50,504 bases of DNA, taken from NCBI GenBank assembly GCA_034437075.1, contig DAOTVD010000399.1, forward strand, positions 1 to 50,504. The letters are read 5' to 3'. The stretch comes from DAOTVD01 sp034437075. GTDB lineage: Bacteria > Chloroflexota > Anaerolineae > Aggregatilineales > J027. Below, piece by piece: positions 10,192 to 19,002 of this stretch; within the stretch, counting starts at the first letter, position 1, and every line of letters begins with the position of its first letter. The translations under genes and the position numbers were made by a program. A model generated the notes under the pieces. That model had not been told where the DNA came from, searched no databases, and saw nothing but the letters and a program-made list of their open reading frames with translations.

Positions 10192-11275
10192 TTTGTAATC
10201 CGATTAAAGCCTCATACAGGTCTCGCCAGCTTTCGCGCTCGGCAATGACCGTATCGACATACTCCCGCCAAACGATGTCATCTTGCATGGGGTCTTGAAT
10301 CACCGCGCCCACCAACCCGGCGGCGATGTCGTGGGCCGAGAGGACGCCAGTGCCGAAATGCGCGGCGAGTGATAAGCCATGGCTAACGACCGAAATGGCT
10401 TCGGCGGTGCTTAGCGTGCCGCTAGGGCGCTTGAGCGGCTGGTGGTTATCTGCGCGTTGGCCGTTGCGTAGCTCGCGGAAGATGGTCACGACGCGGCGGA
10501 TTTCTTCCATGGTGGGCGGTTGCACGGGCAATTCCAAGGCCTGGCCCAGGCTCTCGACGCGCGCTTTCACGATGGCCGCTTCTTCATCAATGTTTTCTGG
10601 CAGGGGCAAAATCACGGTATTAAAACGCCGCTTCAATGCGCTGGAAAGCTCGTTCACGCCTCGGTCGCGGTTGTTGGCCGTGGCGATGACGTTAAAGCCT
10701 TTGACGGCCTGGATTTCGGTATTTAACTCGGGAATCGCGAGCGCTTTTTCCGACAAGGTGGTGATGAGCACATCCTGGACATCTGCCGGAACGCGCGTGA
10801 GTTCTTCCACCCGGGCGAGTTTACCCGTTTCCATGGCATGCATAATCGGGCTAGGCACTAGCGCCTCGCGAGAGGGGCCATGCGCGAGGAGTTGGGCATA
10901 GTTCCAGCTATAACGAAAGGTTTCCTCCGAGGCACCCGCCGTGCCCTGCACCAATAGGGTCGAATCGCCGGAGATGGCCGCCGCCAGATGCTCGGAAACC
11001 CAGGTTTTAGCCGTGCCGGGCACACCCAGCAGCAAGAGCGCTCGGTCGGTGGCCAGGGTCGCGATGGCCACTTCGATGAGCCGCCGCTGGCCGATATATT
11101 TGGGGGTGATGACAGTGCCATCTTCCAATTCCCCGCCCATGATGTATGTGAGGGTGGCCCAAGGGGACAATGCCCAATTGGGTGGTCTTTGGCGGTTGTC
11201 TATAGCCGCGAGCTTTTCGAGCTCGTCGGCGAAAGCGATTTCGGCATGCTGGCGTAAGAGGCTGTCAGCGTTCAT
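10172..11275 (-). CDS. MoxR-type AAA+ ATPase (YehL-like)
   Basis: A 367-aa AAA+ ATPase of the MoxR class. Walker A is GVPGTAKT (84-91). The Walker B equivalent is LARVEEL (153-159), with the Glu pair typical of this clade. Sensor 1 is IATANN (197-202), and the arginine-rich SSALKRRFNTV (211-221) supplies the likely arginine finger. The C-terminal helical lid ends near the stop. It overlaps the preceding 546-aa gene by 11 bp and the following DUF5682 gene by 20 bp, so the three are co-translated. MoxR ATPases remodel or load cofactors onto client proteins with a VWA partner, here probably the product ending at 6538. Closest gene context known to me is E. coli yehL. Confidence 0.92.
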   Translation of the reverse strand: MNADSLLRQHAEIAFADELEKLAAIDNRQRPPNWALSPWATLTYIMGGELEDGTVITPKYIGQRRLIEVAIATLATDRALLLLGVPGTAKTWVSEHLAAAISGDSTLLVQGTAGASEETFRYSWNYAQLLAHGPSREALVPSPIMHAMETGKLARVEELTRVPADVQDVLITTLSEKALAIPELNTEIQAVKGFNVIATANNRDRGVNELSSALKRRFNTVILPLPENIDEEAAIVKARVESLGQALELPVQPPTMEEIRRVVTIFRELRNGQRADNHQPLKRPSGTLSTAEAISVVSHGLSLAAHFGTGVLSAHDIAAGLVGAVIQDPMQDDIVWREYVDTVIAERESWRDLYEALIGLQNARRTN

Positions 11276-12905
11276 TGTGATCTTCTTTCATTAGCCACAC
11301 GAGTTCATCCAAGTTGATGCGCATATCGATCACGGTATCGATCTCTTTTGTGGCTTTGGCGAGGGGCGTTTTGCGGCTTTTGATCTTCTGAGATAATTCT
11401 TCGAGCAAATCCGTCGTTTGGTTCGGCAGAGAGTGCATGGCGATGTGAACCAAACTGCGGTCCATTAATTCCCAGTGTAAGCGGGGGATGCGCCATTCTT
11501 CAAGGTTAAGTTTATCCAGCAGGGCTAGAACGAGCCTTGTCAGGTATTCGTCGGGTGGGGACATTTCGGACATCAGCATGAGCACGCTCAGCAACCGATC
11601 TGCATGCGAACGGCTTGTTTCTAGATAATGCACGATGTTGGCGGCGGTCAAGTAGCGCGAGAGATGCGTCAGGCCCGAATGAATGATCGGTCGTTCGCGC
11701 ATCAGCCCCAAAAAGTAGCGCGCGGCTTTGGCCGCTTCGTCGGGGTCATCACTCAGGTTTTGGCAGCAAGCCGCCCATATCCAGATACTGGGCGTTTGCA
11801 TCACCGCCCGAAAAAAGACGGTATAGTCTATGCCCCATAGCTCTGCCAGCCGATCTTTGGGCGTATAGCGCAGCAGATTGTACCCCGCGCGTTCTTCAGG
11901 CTGTAGGGGGTACTCAAAATGAGGTTCATCCCACAAACCATCGATGATATTTTCGGGGTTGTTTTGCGTTTCATAGTTAACCGCAATCGGCAAGTATTCG
12001 ATCTGGCTGATGATATTGCCTTGTTGGTCATGCGCGGGGACGAACCGGAAGTGTACCTTGGCACGTTCCAGGTTCCGCTCTTTACTAGGACTCTGCGGGA
12101 CAGACATGGCCACCCGGCGTATATGGTCGCGTGCCGCAGTCGTAATGTTGCGATGGTAGATGCGCTCTAGGAATGGGGCTGTATGCTGATAGTCGCTCTC
12201 TATCCGATGGGGTTGCAGACACGCGAATGTTGTTTCGAGTTCTTGGGCCGTGAGCTTCTCGTTATGCCAGCGCTGCCAGAGCGCTTCGTAGGCGATGTCT
12301 GGTTCGTGCATGTAGATGGACAGAAAAACGGCGGTGCCACGGCCAAGCGAACACCGTTCATAAGCAGATACCATGCGCGCGCGGTCGTAGCGGGCTGCCC
12401 AAACTTGCTCGGGAGGCTCGTCGTTTTTCATAGTGAGCAGCCAATCGGCCCAGGGCATGATATACGCATAGCAATATGGCACCAGATGGGGAAAGTAGGC
12501 AACTCTTCTGAGGGTTTGGGGGATTATCTCCGGCGGGACGCTCATCTCAAGCTGGCCAACGAACCGCGCCCAATCTTTCATAAGCGCAGTCCAGGTGGGT
12601 TCGGTAAAGTGAAAGAAGAGTTCTAAGATCGTCGCGGGCATGACCGGCTGGGACGGGGCAGGCCATTGGGATGCGGGTGCAGGGCTATGATCCTGCACAG
12701 GCACCCACCCGATTTGATGATAGTAGACCATGATCGCGAGCGTTTTAAGCAATCGGTTGGCCGGGTCTTCAATCGCGTCAAATTGGCTCAAGAGCTTGCC
12801 CAAGGGTGTATCGGGCGGCAGGTGAGGAATGGCCTTGCGCCCGGCCCCCACAATGGCGGCGGCGGCATAGTCTTCTAAGCGTGGAATTCTGGCTTTTTCG
12901 TCCAT
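11265..12905 (-). CDS. Unassigned 546-aa protein of the MoxR/VWA/SWIM operon (possibly DUF5691)
   Basis: I do not firmly recognise this protein. It is soluble, 546 aa, probably all-helical and rich in Trp, Tyr and Leu. The N-terminus reads like a conserved block (DYAAAAIVGAGRKAIPHLP, then LLKTLAIMVYYHQIGW). Such proteins occur between SWIM and MoxR genes in other bacteria, and DUF5691 is my best guess from context. The ATG has only a weak purine-rich stretch upstream. It follows the SWIM gene by 44 bp and overlaps the MoxR gene by 11 bp, so it is an integral operon member. No enzymatic motif is visible, and a scaffold or client-binding role would fit but is speculation. Confidence 0.75.
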   Translation of the reverse strand: MDEKARIPRLEDYAAAAIVGAGRKAIPHLPPDTPLGKLLSQFDAIEDPANRLLKTLAIMVYYHQIGWVPVQDHSPAPASQWPAPSQPVMPATILELFFHFTEPTWTALMKDWARFVGQLEMSVPPEIIPQTLRRVAYFPHLVPYCYAYIMPWADWLLTMKNDEPPEQVWAARYDRARMVSAYERCSLGRGTAVFLSIYMHEPDIAYEALWQRWHNEKLTAQELETTFACLQPHRIESDYQHTAPFLERIYHRNITTAARDHIRRVAMSVPQSPSKERNLERAKVHFRFVPAHDQQGNIISQIEYLPIAVNYETQNNPENIIDGLWDEPHFEYPLQPEERAGYNLLRYTPKDRLAELWGIDYTVFFRAVMQTPSIWIWAACCQNLSDDPDEAAKAARYFLGLMRERPIIHSGLTHLSRYLTAANIVHYLETSRSHADRLLSVLMLMSEMSPPDEYLTRLVLALLDKLNLEEWRIPRLHWELMDRSLVHIAMHSLPNQTTDLLEELSQKIKSRKTPLAKATKEIDTVIDMRINLDELVWLMKEDHNER

Positions 12906-12949
12906 GGCTGGTTCTTATGCAGGTCGTTCGTTGTTTTGCCGATTGCGCG

Positions 12950-14269
12950 TTACAGATTGCTCATCGCTATCATACGGTGCCCGTCGTAGATGGCCCGAAC
13001 CCAAAACCAGGTGCCATCCCACACCCCGAACACCATGAGGTATCCCCCTTGGCTGATCGTCCAGATGATTTCGCCTTGTTGGAAAGCAGGTGCCAGGGGC
13101 AAGATGTGGTTGTCCGGGTCGCGAATGATCCAGGTGTGCTCAGATTTACGGATAAATTGAACCTTGGCCAGCATGAAAGGGTATTCCCGCAACCAGGGCA
13201 TTTTTTGGAGTTGCTCGCGATAATGATCGATGGCGGGTAAGATGCCCGGCAATGTGGTGAAGTTGAACATAGCGCTGCGTGGTTTGGCGTATTCGAGCTT
13301 CATGATAGCCCGTAAAGGAACCTCGCTGCGGTAATAGTGCATATCGGCCCAGAATATTTTCGTGGGCTCGGGGTGCGCGGGCATGCTGCGGCCCATAGAC
13401 GCAAAATCTGTTACCAAAGCGTAGCGCTGGTGATGTTGGCCATATAACCACGTGAACTGCCTAACGAGGTTGTCATCCACATTCGCGCGGTCGGAATCCA
13501 GGACAACCCACTCATCATGCACGGCCTCTTCTTCTAGGTCGCCTTGTCGTTGCCCCCACCCCAGCGCCATACGCAAGTCGGCCTGTCGCTGGGGCGAAGA
13601 TTGGTCGTATTGGCGGTACGCTTCAATGAGAAATTGCAACTGCCCGATCTCGTGCAGCACACGTATAACCCAATCCTGCCCGTCATTGATGGTGGCGGCG
13701 ATGCGATTGAGGGTATTGGCGACGTTGGGCGCTTGGGCATCCACCATTCGCGCGGCGCGTTGCTGCCATTGGGCTGCTTGTTGGGCTTGGTGGCTAGAAA
13801 GCCCCTCGCGCAGGATATCGCGCAGCCAGATTTCTAGCTCGTCGAGCCCTTCACGAATGCTATCCTGGCGATTTTGTTGGCGCGTTTGGCGGGCTTTTTG
13901 TTTTCGCTCATCTGGCGGAGCGTTATCTTGCCAAGCCAAAACGAAATCGGGCTGGTTGTCGTAGGTTAAGCGTTCGGGCGCTTGCAAAAAGATCATCGCC
14001 AGGGCCAACAGATGTTTGCAGGGAGAGACGCGCGTCGCACAATCGCAGGTGCCATCAATAGCGCCCTGTTGCATGAATTTTTCCAGGTCTAGCACAGTCT
14101 GGCTAGCATACGGTGCTTTGCCGAGGTATTCCCCCCAAGCATATTGTTTATCCTTGCCCAGGGAAATCCATTGAGCATGGTTAGCTAACCACACCGCCTT
14201 CTCGGCGATGTCATCGCGCGGTGCTAATTGGCAAATGGCTTCAATTGTCCATGCGAATACTGGTGTCAT
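12950..14269 (-). CDS. SWIM zinc-finger protein (YehQ-like)
   Basis: A 439-aa protein and first gene of the minus-strand operon. The SWIM zinc-binding motif is C75-x-C77-x6-C84-x-H86 (GTCDCATRVSPCKHLLAL), matching CxCx(n)CxH. SWIM domains bind nucleic acid or protein. Upstream, residues 26-50 (VWLANHAQWISLG, AWGEYLG) form the usual lead-in. Residues ~125-190 are a Gln/Arg-rich helical stretch that may form a coiled coil. The C-terminal half (250-439) is beta-rich with many Trp/Tyr. It is transcribed from the 143-bp divergent region shared with the KAS III gene at 14413. E. coli yehQ is the SWIM member of the analogous cluster. Confidence 0.88.
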   Translation of the reverse strand: MTPVFAWTIEAICQLAPRDDIAEKAVWLANHAQWISLGKDKQYAWGEYLGKAPYASQTVLDLEKFMQQGAIDGTCDCATRVSPCKHLLALAMIFLQAPERLTYDNQPDFVLAWQDNAPPDERKQKARQTRQQNRQDSIREGLDELEIWLRDILREGLSSHQAQQAAQWQQRAARMVDAQAPNVANTLNRIAATINDGQDWVIRVLHEIGQLQFLIEAYRQYDQSSPQRQADLRMALGWGQRQGDLEEEAVHDEWVVLDSDRANVDDNLVRQFTWLYGQHHQRYALVTDFASMGRSMPAHPEPTKIFWADMHYYRSEVPLRAIMKLEYAKPRSAMFNFTTLPGILPAIDHYREQLQKMPWLREYPFMLAKVQFIRKSEHTWIIRDPDNHILPLAPAFQQGEIIWTISQGGYLMVFGVWDGTWFWVRAIYDGHRMIAMSNL

Positions 14270-14412
14270 ATGGCATTATGTTATCACAGGCGTGCTTTGC
14301 TTCGCGAAAAATGTTAAGCTAAAGCAACAGCACTTAAACGTTTATACTGAATCATGCGAAATTAAAACAGCCTTGCGGCACGATACAAACTAAACACATA
14401 AGGAGATACTCC
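14270..14412. promoter_or_regulatory. Divergent promoter region between the SWIM/MoxR operon and the KAS/ligase cluster
   Basis: This 143-bp AT-rich gap separates two divergent operons and must hold promoters for both. On the plus strand a TATACT at 14343-14348 is a candidate -10, but I see no good -35 at standard spacing. A TTCGCGAA palindrome lies at 14301-14308. A clear Shine-Dalgarno AAGGAGA precedes the ATG at 14413. On the minus strand a CATAAT lies just upstream of the SWIM start. Confidence 0.45.
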
Positions 14413-15420
14413 ATGGCTGATACCGTCGGTATTATCGGATGGGGTACGTACTTTCCACCGACCATCCAAACAGCGGCTGAGCTGGCTCCTCAAACAGACA
14501 TTCCTGAACATATTTTGCATGAAAAGATGGGTATTCGCCAACGGCATATTGCCACCGAGGCCGAAAGTGTGACCATGATGGCCACGCAGGCGGCTCATAA
14601 GGCCCTTCAGCAAGCCCGCATAGACCCCGAGCAGGTTAATCTCGTCATCTCGCATGGCAGCGAGCATAAAGACCATGTGGTCTGGAATGCGGCAGCCAAG
14701 ATTCAGCATAATATCGGCGCGGAGAATGCCTATGCCTTTGAAATGTACGCCCTATGCGCCGGCGCGCCTATCGCGCTGAATATGGCGCGCGGCATGATGT
14801 TGGCCGACCCAGCCCTGGAATATGTCGTGCTGGCCGCTGCGAGCCGCGAAAACGACCTGATTAACTTCGAAAACCAGCGCGCGCGCTTCATGTTTAATTT
14901 TGGCGCGGGCGCAGGCGCGATGGTCTTGCAGCGTGGCGCAACCCAAAATCTGATTTTGGGCGCCGCTGCGCTGACGGATGGCAGCTTATCCGAATCGGTC
15001 ATCCTGACCGAAGCGGCTATCCCGGCGGGGGCTTCGGCCACTGTGGGCGAGGTAAAAGGCCGCCTAGATGTGACGGATGGCGAGTATATGTCCGAGCGGC
15101 TCGGCGCGGTGTCGTTGGAAAATTTCGCGCGCGTCATGCGCGAGGCGCTGGACAAAAGCGGCGCGACCTTCGAGGATGTGGCTTTTCTGGGCATCACGCA
15201 TATGAAACGCTCGTTTTATAACCAAATTCTGGAAGCTATCGGCCTGACGCCTGAGCAATCCGTGTATCTGGAAGATTACGGCCATGTCCAGAGTGTGGAT
15301 CAGGTGCTGGCCGTGGAACTGGGCTTACAACAAGGCAAGATTAAGCCCGGCGATTTGCTGCTGCTAACTGGCGCGGGCACTGGCTATACCTGGAGTTCTG
15401 TCGTCGTGCGATGGGGTTAA
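14413..15420 (+). CDS. KAS III-like (FabH/thiolase superfamily) enzyme with altered triad
   Basis: A 335-aa ketosynthase III-fold protein. The nucleophile is C115 in MYALCAGAPIAL, and H263 in GITHMKRSFYN fits the catalytic His. The usual Asn of the YGN motif is replaced by H291 (DYGHVQSVDQVLA). FabH uses Cys-His-Asn for decarboxylative condensation, so this enzyme may use another chemistry, such as acyl transfer or HMG-CoA-synthase-like or non-decarboxylative condensation. The C-terminal glycine-rich segment LLLLTGAGTGYTWSSVVVRW is family-typical. An AAGGAGA sits at good spacing from the ATG. First gene of a cluster that includes acyl-CoA ligases, which could supply its acyl substrate. The stop codon overlaps the MFS start (TAATG). 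Confidence 0.87.
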   Translation: MADTVGIIGWGTYFPPTIQTAAELAPQTDIPEHILHEKMGIRQRHIATEAESVTMMATQAAHKALQQARIDPEQVNLVISHGSEHKDHVVWNAAAKIQHNIGAENAYAFEMYALCAGAPIALNMARGMMLADPALEYVVLAAASRENDLINFENQRARFMFNFGAGAGAMVLQRGATQNLILGAAALTDGSLSESVILTEAAIPAGASATVGEVKGRLDVTDGEYMSERLGAVSLENFARVMREALDKSGATFEDVAFLGITHMKRSFYNQILEAIGLTPEQSVYLEDYGHVQSVDQVLAVELGLQQGKIKPGDLLLLTGAGTGYTWSSVVVRWG

Positions 15421-16610
15421 TGGCTACTTCTTCAACCTATCAACGGGATCGCCTGACCTGGGTGCTGTATGCCATGGCGGCGATTTTTGCGTTTTACCAG
15501 TCATCATTGGGGCCGGTGATCGTGTTTTTGCGCGATGAGTTAAGCCTCAGCTTTACCGTCGGGGGCCTACACGCGAGCGCATTTGCGGCGGGGTCTATCC
15601 TAGGCTCGTTTCAGCTTGATGTGCTGGTGCGGCGTTTCACCCGGCGTTGGGTGTTGTGGGGTGGCGGCGCGGGTATGCTGGCGGGGAGCAGCCTGCTGAT
15701 GACTGGCCCACATGCAGCGTTGACGATTGCGGGCAGTTTGGGCATGGGCTATGCTGGGTTATTCTTGCTCTCGTTGTTGCAATCCACCCTCTCGGATCAT
15801 CATGACGTAGGCAATTTTGGGGCGGTCGCGGTGGTGGAAGCCAATATCGCGGCCAGTTTGGCGGCTACGGCCAGCGCGGTTGCGATTGGGGCTTTTGCGG
15901 GGGCCGGGTTGGGCTGGCGCGCGGCGCTTCTGCTGCCAGCGGCTTTGTGGCTGACGATGTTTTTGACCCAGCGCCCCTTGCCGATCCCCCCACCCCAAAC
16001 GGACGAGCAAAGCGAACAGACGACAACCGCGCGGGGTTTGGGGGGCGCCTTCTGGGTTTTCTGGGGTATCACGTTCTTGGGCGTGGGTGTCGAATGGAGC
16101 CTGGCGATTTGGGGCGCGAGCTTTCTTAACGAGGCGGGCGGTTTTGCGCCGGAGGCCGCCGCGACGTTGTTTGGCATCTTTTTCGTGGCGATGGTCACCG
16201 CGCGGGCAGTCACGAGCCGTTTAGCGCGGCATTATCCGCTGACCGTCCTGCTGGCGGGGGCGTTGATCCTGGCGTTGGTGGGGTTTGTGCCGTTTTGGCT
16301 CTCGCCCGCCCCGTCGCTGATGTTGCTGGGCTTGTTCGTGGCGGGGTTGGGTATCGCGAATATATATCCGTTGGGCGTTTCGGCGGCGATTGCTAGCGCC
16401 CCACCCCATCGGCGTGATCTGGCCAGCGGGCGCGTGTCGATGGCCGCAGCAGCGGCGATTCTGTTGGCCCCGCAGACGCTGGGCCTAGCCGCCGATGAAA
16501 TTGGGCTGCGCGGTGCCTATGGCGTGGCGCTGGGGTTATTGCTGGCGGGCGTGGCGCTGGCGCTATGGAGCATAAAAAATATTGATTTGCGAAAGGATAA
16601 TAGACCATGA
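15420..16610 (+). CDS. MFS transporter
   Basis: A ~396-aa membrane protein with about 11-12 hydrophobic segments in two halves separated by a hydrophilic loop (near PPPQTDEQSEQTTTA), the pattern of the major facilitator superfamily. The loop after helix 2 reads QLDVLVRRFTRRWVLWGGG, matching the MFS cytoplasmic motif A position. I chose the ATG at 15420 because it overlaps the upstream stop (TAATG), while an in-frame ATG at 15411 inside the upstream gene is the alternative. Its stop overlaps the ligase start (ATGA). Its place between a KAS-like enzyme and an acyl-CoA ligase suggests export or uptake of the cluster's substrate or product. Specificity cannot be read. Confidence 0.88.
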   Translation: MATSSTYQRDRLTWVLYAMAAIFAFYQSSLGPVIVFLRDELSLSFTVGGLHASAFAAGSILGSFQLDVLVRRFTRRWVLWGGGAGMLAGSSLLMTGPHAALTIAGSLGMGYAGLFLLSLLQSTLSDHHDVGNFGAVAVVEANIAASLAATASAVAIGAFAGAGLGWRAALLLPAALWLTMFLTQRPLPIPPPQTDEQSEQTTTARGLGGAFWVFWGITFLGVGVEWSLAIWGASFLNEAGGFAPEAAATLFGIFFVAMVTARAVTSRLARHYPLTVLLAGALILALVGFVPFWLSPAPSLMLLGLFVAGLGIANIYPLGVSAAIASAPPHRRDLASGRVSMAAAAAILLAPQTLGLAADEIGLRGAYGVALGLLLAGVALALWSIKNIDLRKDNRP

Positions 16611-18178
16611 CATTGGCGACGGATTGGGTCGCATTTCATGCAGATCGTACGCCCGATAAGCTGGCCATGATCGACCAGGGCACGGGCCAACGCTTTACAT
16701 ATGCTGAGTTTGATAATCGCTGTGGGCGCTTGGCCGCATTCATGCGCGACGAATGGCATATTCAGCACGGCGACCGGGTCGCTATATTGGCCAAAAATTC
16801 GGTTGAGTTTTTCACATTTCAATTCGCCTGCGTCAAACTCGGGGCTATTATGCTGCCGCTCAATTGGCGCTTAGCGGTGCCGGAATTGCTGTTCATTCTG
16901 GACGATGCCGCGCCGCGCGCGTTGTTGTATGACAATGAATTTGCGCCGTTTATACCGCGTCTGCTGGCCGATACACCCTTGGAATATGTCTTGCGCTTAG
17001 ATTTAGGCGACGCCCCCAGCGATGGCCAAACAGCGTATGAAACGGCCCTCAACGCCACTCAACGCACCGTGGCCATGCACCCGGCCACCCATCATGATAC
17101 CGTCATGACCATCATGTACACGGCTGGCACGACGGGCAATCCGAAGGGCGTGCTCATCACCCATGGTATGACCTTCTGGAACATGATCAACATCAGCACA
17201 CCTACGGGGATCAACCTGAACAGCGTGAATTATACCGTTTTGCCTACCTTTCATACGGGGGGCCTGAACCTCTATGCTAATCCGGTGGTGCATATGGGCG
17301 GGACGAATATCATCGCCCGGTCGTTTGATCCTGCGGAAGCGTTGCGCACGCTTTCCGCTCATGAACCGCGCGTGACGCATTTTCTTGGCGTCCCGGCGGT
17401 GTATTTGTTCATGAGCGAACATGACGATTTTGACGGAACCGACTTAAGCGGCGTTGAATCTTGGGGGTGTGGCGGAGCGCCCTTGCCCGTGCCGGTGCTC
17501 AAGCGCTATGCCGCGCGCGGTATTTTGATCCAGCCCGGCTTTGGCATGACCGAAACGAGCCCAACGGTCTTTTTGATGGCCAAGCGGCGCGTGCTGGATA
17601 AACCCACCTCGGTGGGTCGCCCCATGCCCCATACGCGCGTGCGGATTATCGACGCGGATGGGCATGATGTGCTGCCGGGCGAAGTCGGCGAAGTGGCCAT
17701 CGGTGGCCCGAACATTACGCCCGGCTATTGGCGGCGTCCAGATGCCAACCAGGAAAACTTCTTCACAGATGAAGTTGGCGTGCGCTGGATTCGCTCTGGC
17801 GATGCGGGCATGATGGATGAAGACGGTTGCGTGTACATCGTGGATCGCTACAAAGATATGTATATCAGCGGTGGCGAGAACGTTTACCCGGCAGAGGTCG
17901 AAAAGGTCATCGAACAATTGGAGGCTGTGCTGGAGGTCGGCGTTATCGGCGTGCCGGATGAAAAATGGGGCGAGGTCGGTAAAGCAATTATCGCGTTGAA
18001 AAAAGATCGTAGCCTGGCGCCTGAAGAAGTTATCGCCCATTGCCGCGCGAATCTGGCGAAGTACAAAATTCCGAAATCGGTTGAATATATCGACGCCCTG
18101 CCGCGCAATGCTGCCGGAAAGGTGCTCAAGCGCGAGTTGCGCAAGCAGTTTACGCCTGAAACGCGAGAGAATTTATAA
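16607..18178 (+). CDS. AMP-forming acyl-CoA ligase (FadD-like)
   Basis: A 523-aa adenylate-forming enzyme that activates a carboxylate with ATP and transfers it to CoA. The P-loop is YTAGTTGNPKG (171-181) and the A5 motif is GFGMTETSP (311-319). The motif SGDAG holds D399, followed by DRYKDMYISGGENVYPAE with R414, and the A10 lysine is K505 in NAAGKVLKREL. All catalytic positions are intact and the length is normal. The ATG overlaps the MFS stop (ATGA), and the hydrolase gene begins 3 bp after its stop. Similar in order to the ligase at 21151 but clearly diverged, so it is not a recent duplicate. Medium or long fatty acids or alicyclic acids are plausible substrates. Confidence 0.93.
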   Translation: MTLATDWVAFHADRTPDKLAMIDQGTGQRFTYAEFDNRCGRLAAFMRDEWHIQHGDRVAILAKNSVEFFTFQFACVKLGAIMLPLNWRLAVPELLFILDDAAPRALLYDNEFAPFIPRLLADTPLEYVLRLDLGDAPSDGQTAYETALNATQRTVAMHPATHHDTVMTIMYTAGTTGNPKGVLITHGMTFWNMINISTPTGINLNSVNYTVLPTFHTGGLNLYANPVVHMGGTNIIARSFDPAEALRTLSAHEPRVTHFLGVPAVYLFMSEHDDFDGTDLSGVESWGCGGAPLPVPVLKRYAARGILIQPGFGMTETSPTVFLMAKRRVLDKPTSVGRPMPHTRVRIIDADGHDVLPGEVGEVAIGGPNITPGYWRRPDANQENFFTDEVGVRWIRSGDAGMMDEDGCVYIVDRYKDMYISGGENVYPAEVEKVIEQLEAVLEVGVIGVPDEKWGEVGKAIIALKKDRSLAPEEVIAHCRANLAKYKIPKSVEYIDALPRNAAGKVLKRELRKQFTPETRENL

Positions 18179-18180
18179 CC

Positions 18181-18987
18181 ATGCCCAAAATACACGTCAA
18201 CGATATGGGTCTTTATTATGAAATCCATGGCCCGGACGACGCGCCGCCGCTGCTGATGATTAACGGAGTGGGCCAATGGCGCGCGGCTTGGTTTCGTAAC
18301 CTGCCTGCCTTGCAAGCACATTTTCGGGTCATCATCTTTGATAATCGCGGCATTGGCGAGAGCGATAAGCCCGACATTGAATACACGCTGGACATGTTCG
18401 CGGATGATACGCTGGGCTTGCTCGATCATCTAGGCATCGAACAGACGCACGTGCTGGGGCATTCCATGGGGGGCGGCATTGCGGTGATGATGTATCGCAA
18501 GCGCCCAGCGATTTTCTCGAAGATGATCCTAGCTAGCACGCTCTATTGGGGCACCAAAGTTGCGATGCCCTCCGAGCGGGCCATGCAAGTTCTGCTCGAC
18601 CGTAGCGGCGACCCGGTCGAGCTCGTGGAGCGCGGGACGCGCATCGCCACCGCCGAAGGCTTCGAAGCCCGCGACCCAGAAGGCTTCCAGAGATTGGTGA
18701 GCCTGCGCTTCGAGAGCCAACAACCGCCCCATATTTACCTGCGCCAGAGCAATTCTGGCCTGACCTACCTGCAAGGTGATTATATCGCGGACATCCAGCC
18801 GGATATTCCGGTGTTGTTGCTGGTCGGCGCGGCGGATGAAGTGGCCCCGCGCGGCAATAGCGACGCTATCGCGGCGGCTTGGCCCACCGCGACTGTGCAA
18901 GAAATCCCCGGCGCGGGGCATCTGTTCAATGTCGAACAGCCCGAAGCGACCAACCAGGCTATAATCGAATTTTTGAAAGATAGTTGA
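18181..18987 (+). CDS. Alpha/beta hydrolase (268 aa)
   Basis: A soluble alpha/beta-hydrolase-fold protein. The nucleophile elbow is GHSMGG with S95, the acid is D219 in LVGAADEVAP and the base is H247 in PGAGHLFNVEQPE. The segment FDNRGIGESDKP (53-64) is typical of the esterase/3-oxoadipate enol-lactonase/BioH-like group. Substrate unknown: thioester, ester or lactone hydrolysis would each fit beside the ligases and KAS-like enzymes. The start follows the ligase stop by 2 bp, so it is the same transcript. Confidence 0.88.
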   Translation: MPKIHVNDMGLYYEIHGPDDAPPLLMINGVGQWRAAWFRNLPALQAHFRVIIFDNRGIGESDKPDIEYTLDMFADDTLGLLDHLGIEQTHVLGHSMGGGIAVMMYRKRPAIFSKMILASTLYWGTKVAMPSERAMQVLLDRSGDPVELVERGTRIATAEGFEARDPEGFQRLVSLRFESQQPPHIYLRQSNSGLTYLQGDYIADIQPDIPVLLLVGAADEVAPRGNSDAIAAAWPTATVQEIPGAGHLFNVEQPEATNQAIIEFLKDS

Positions 18988-19002
18988 TAGGGAGTCTAAA
19001 AA

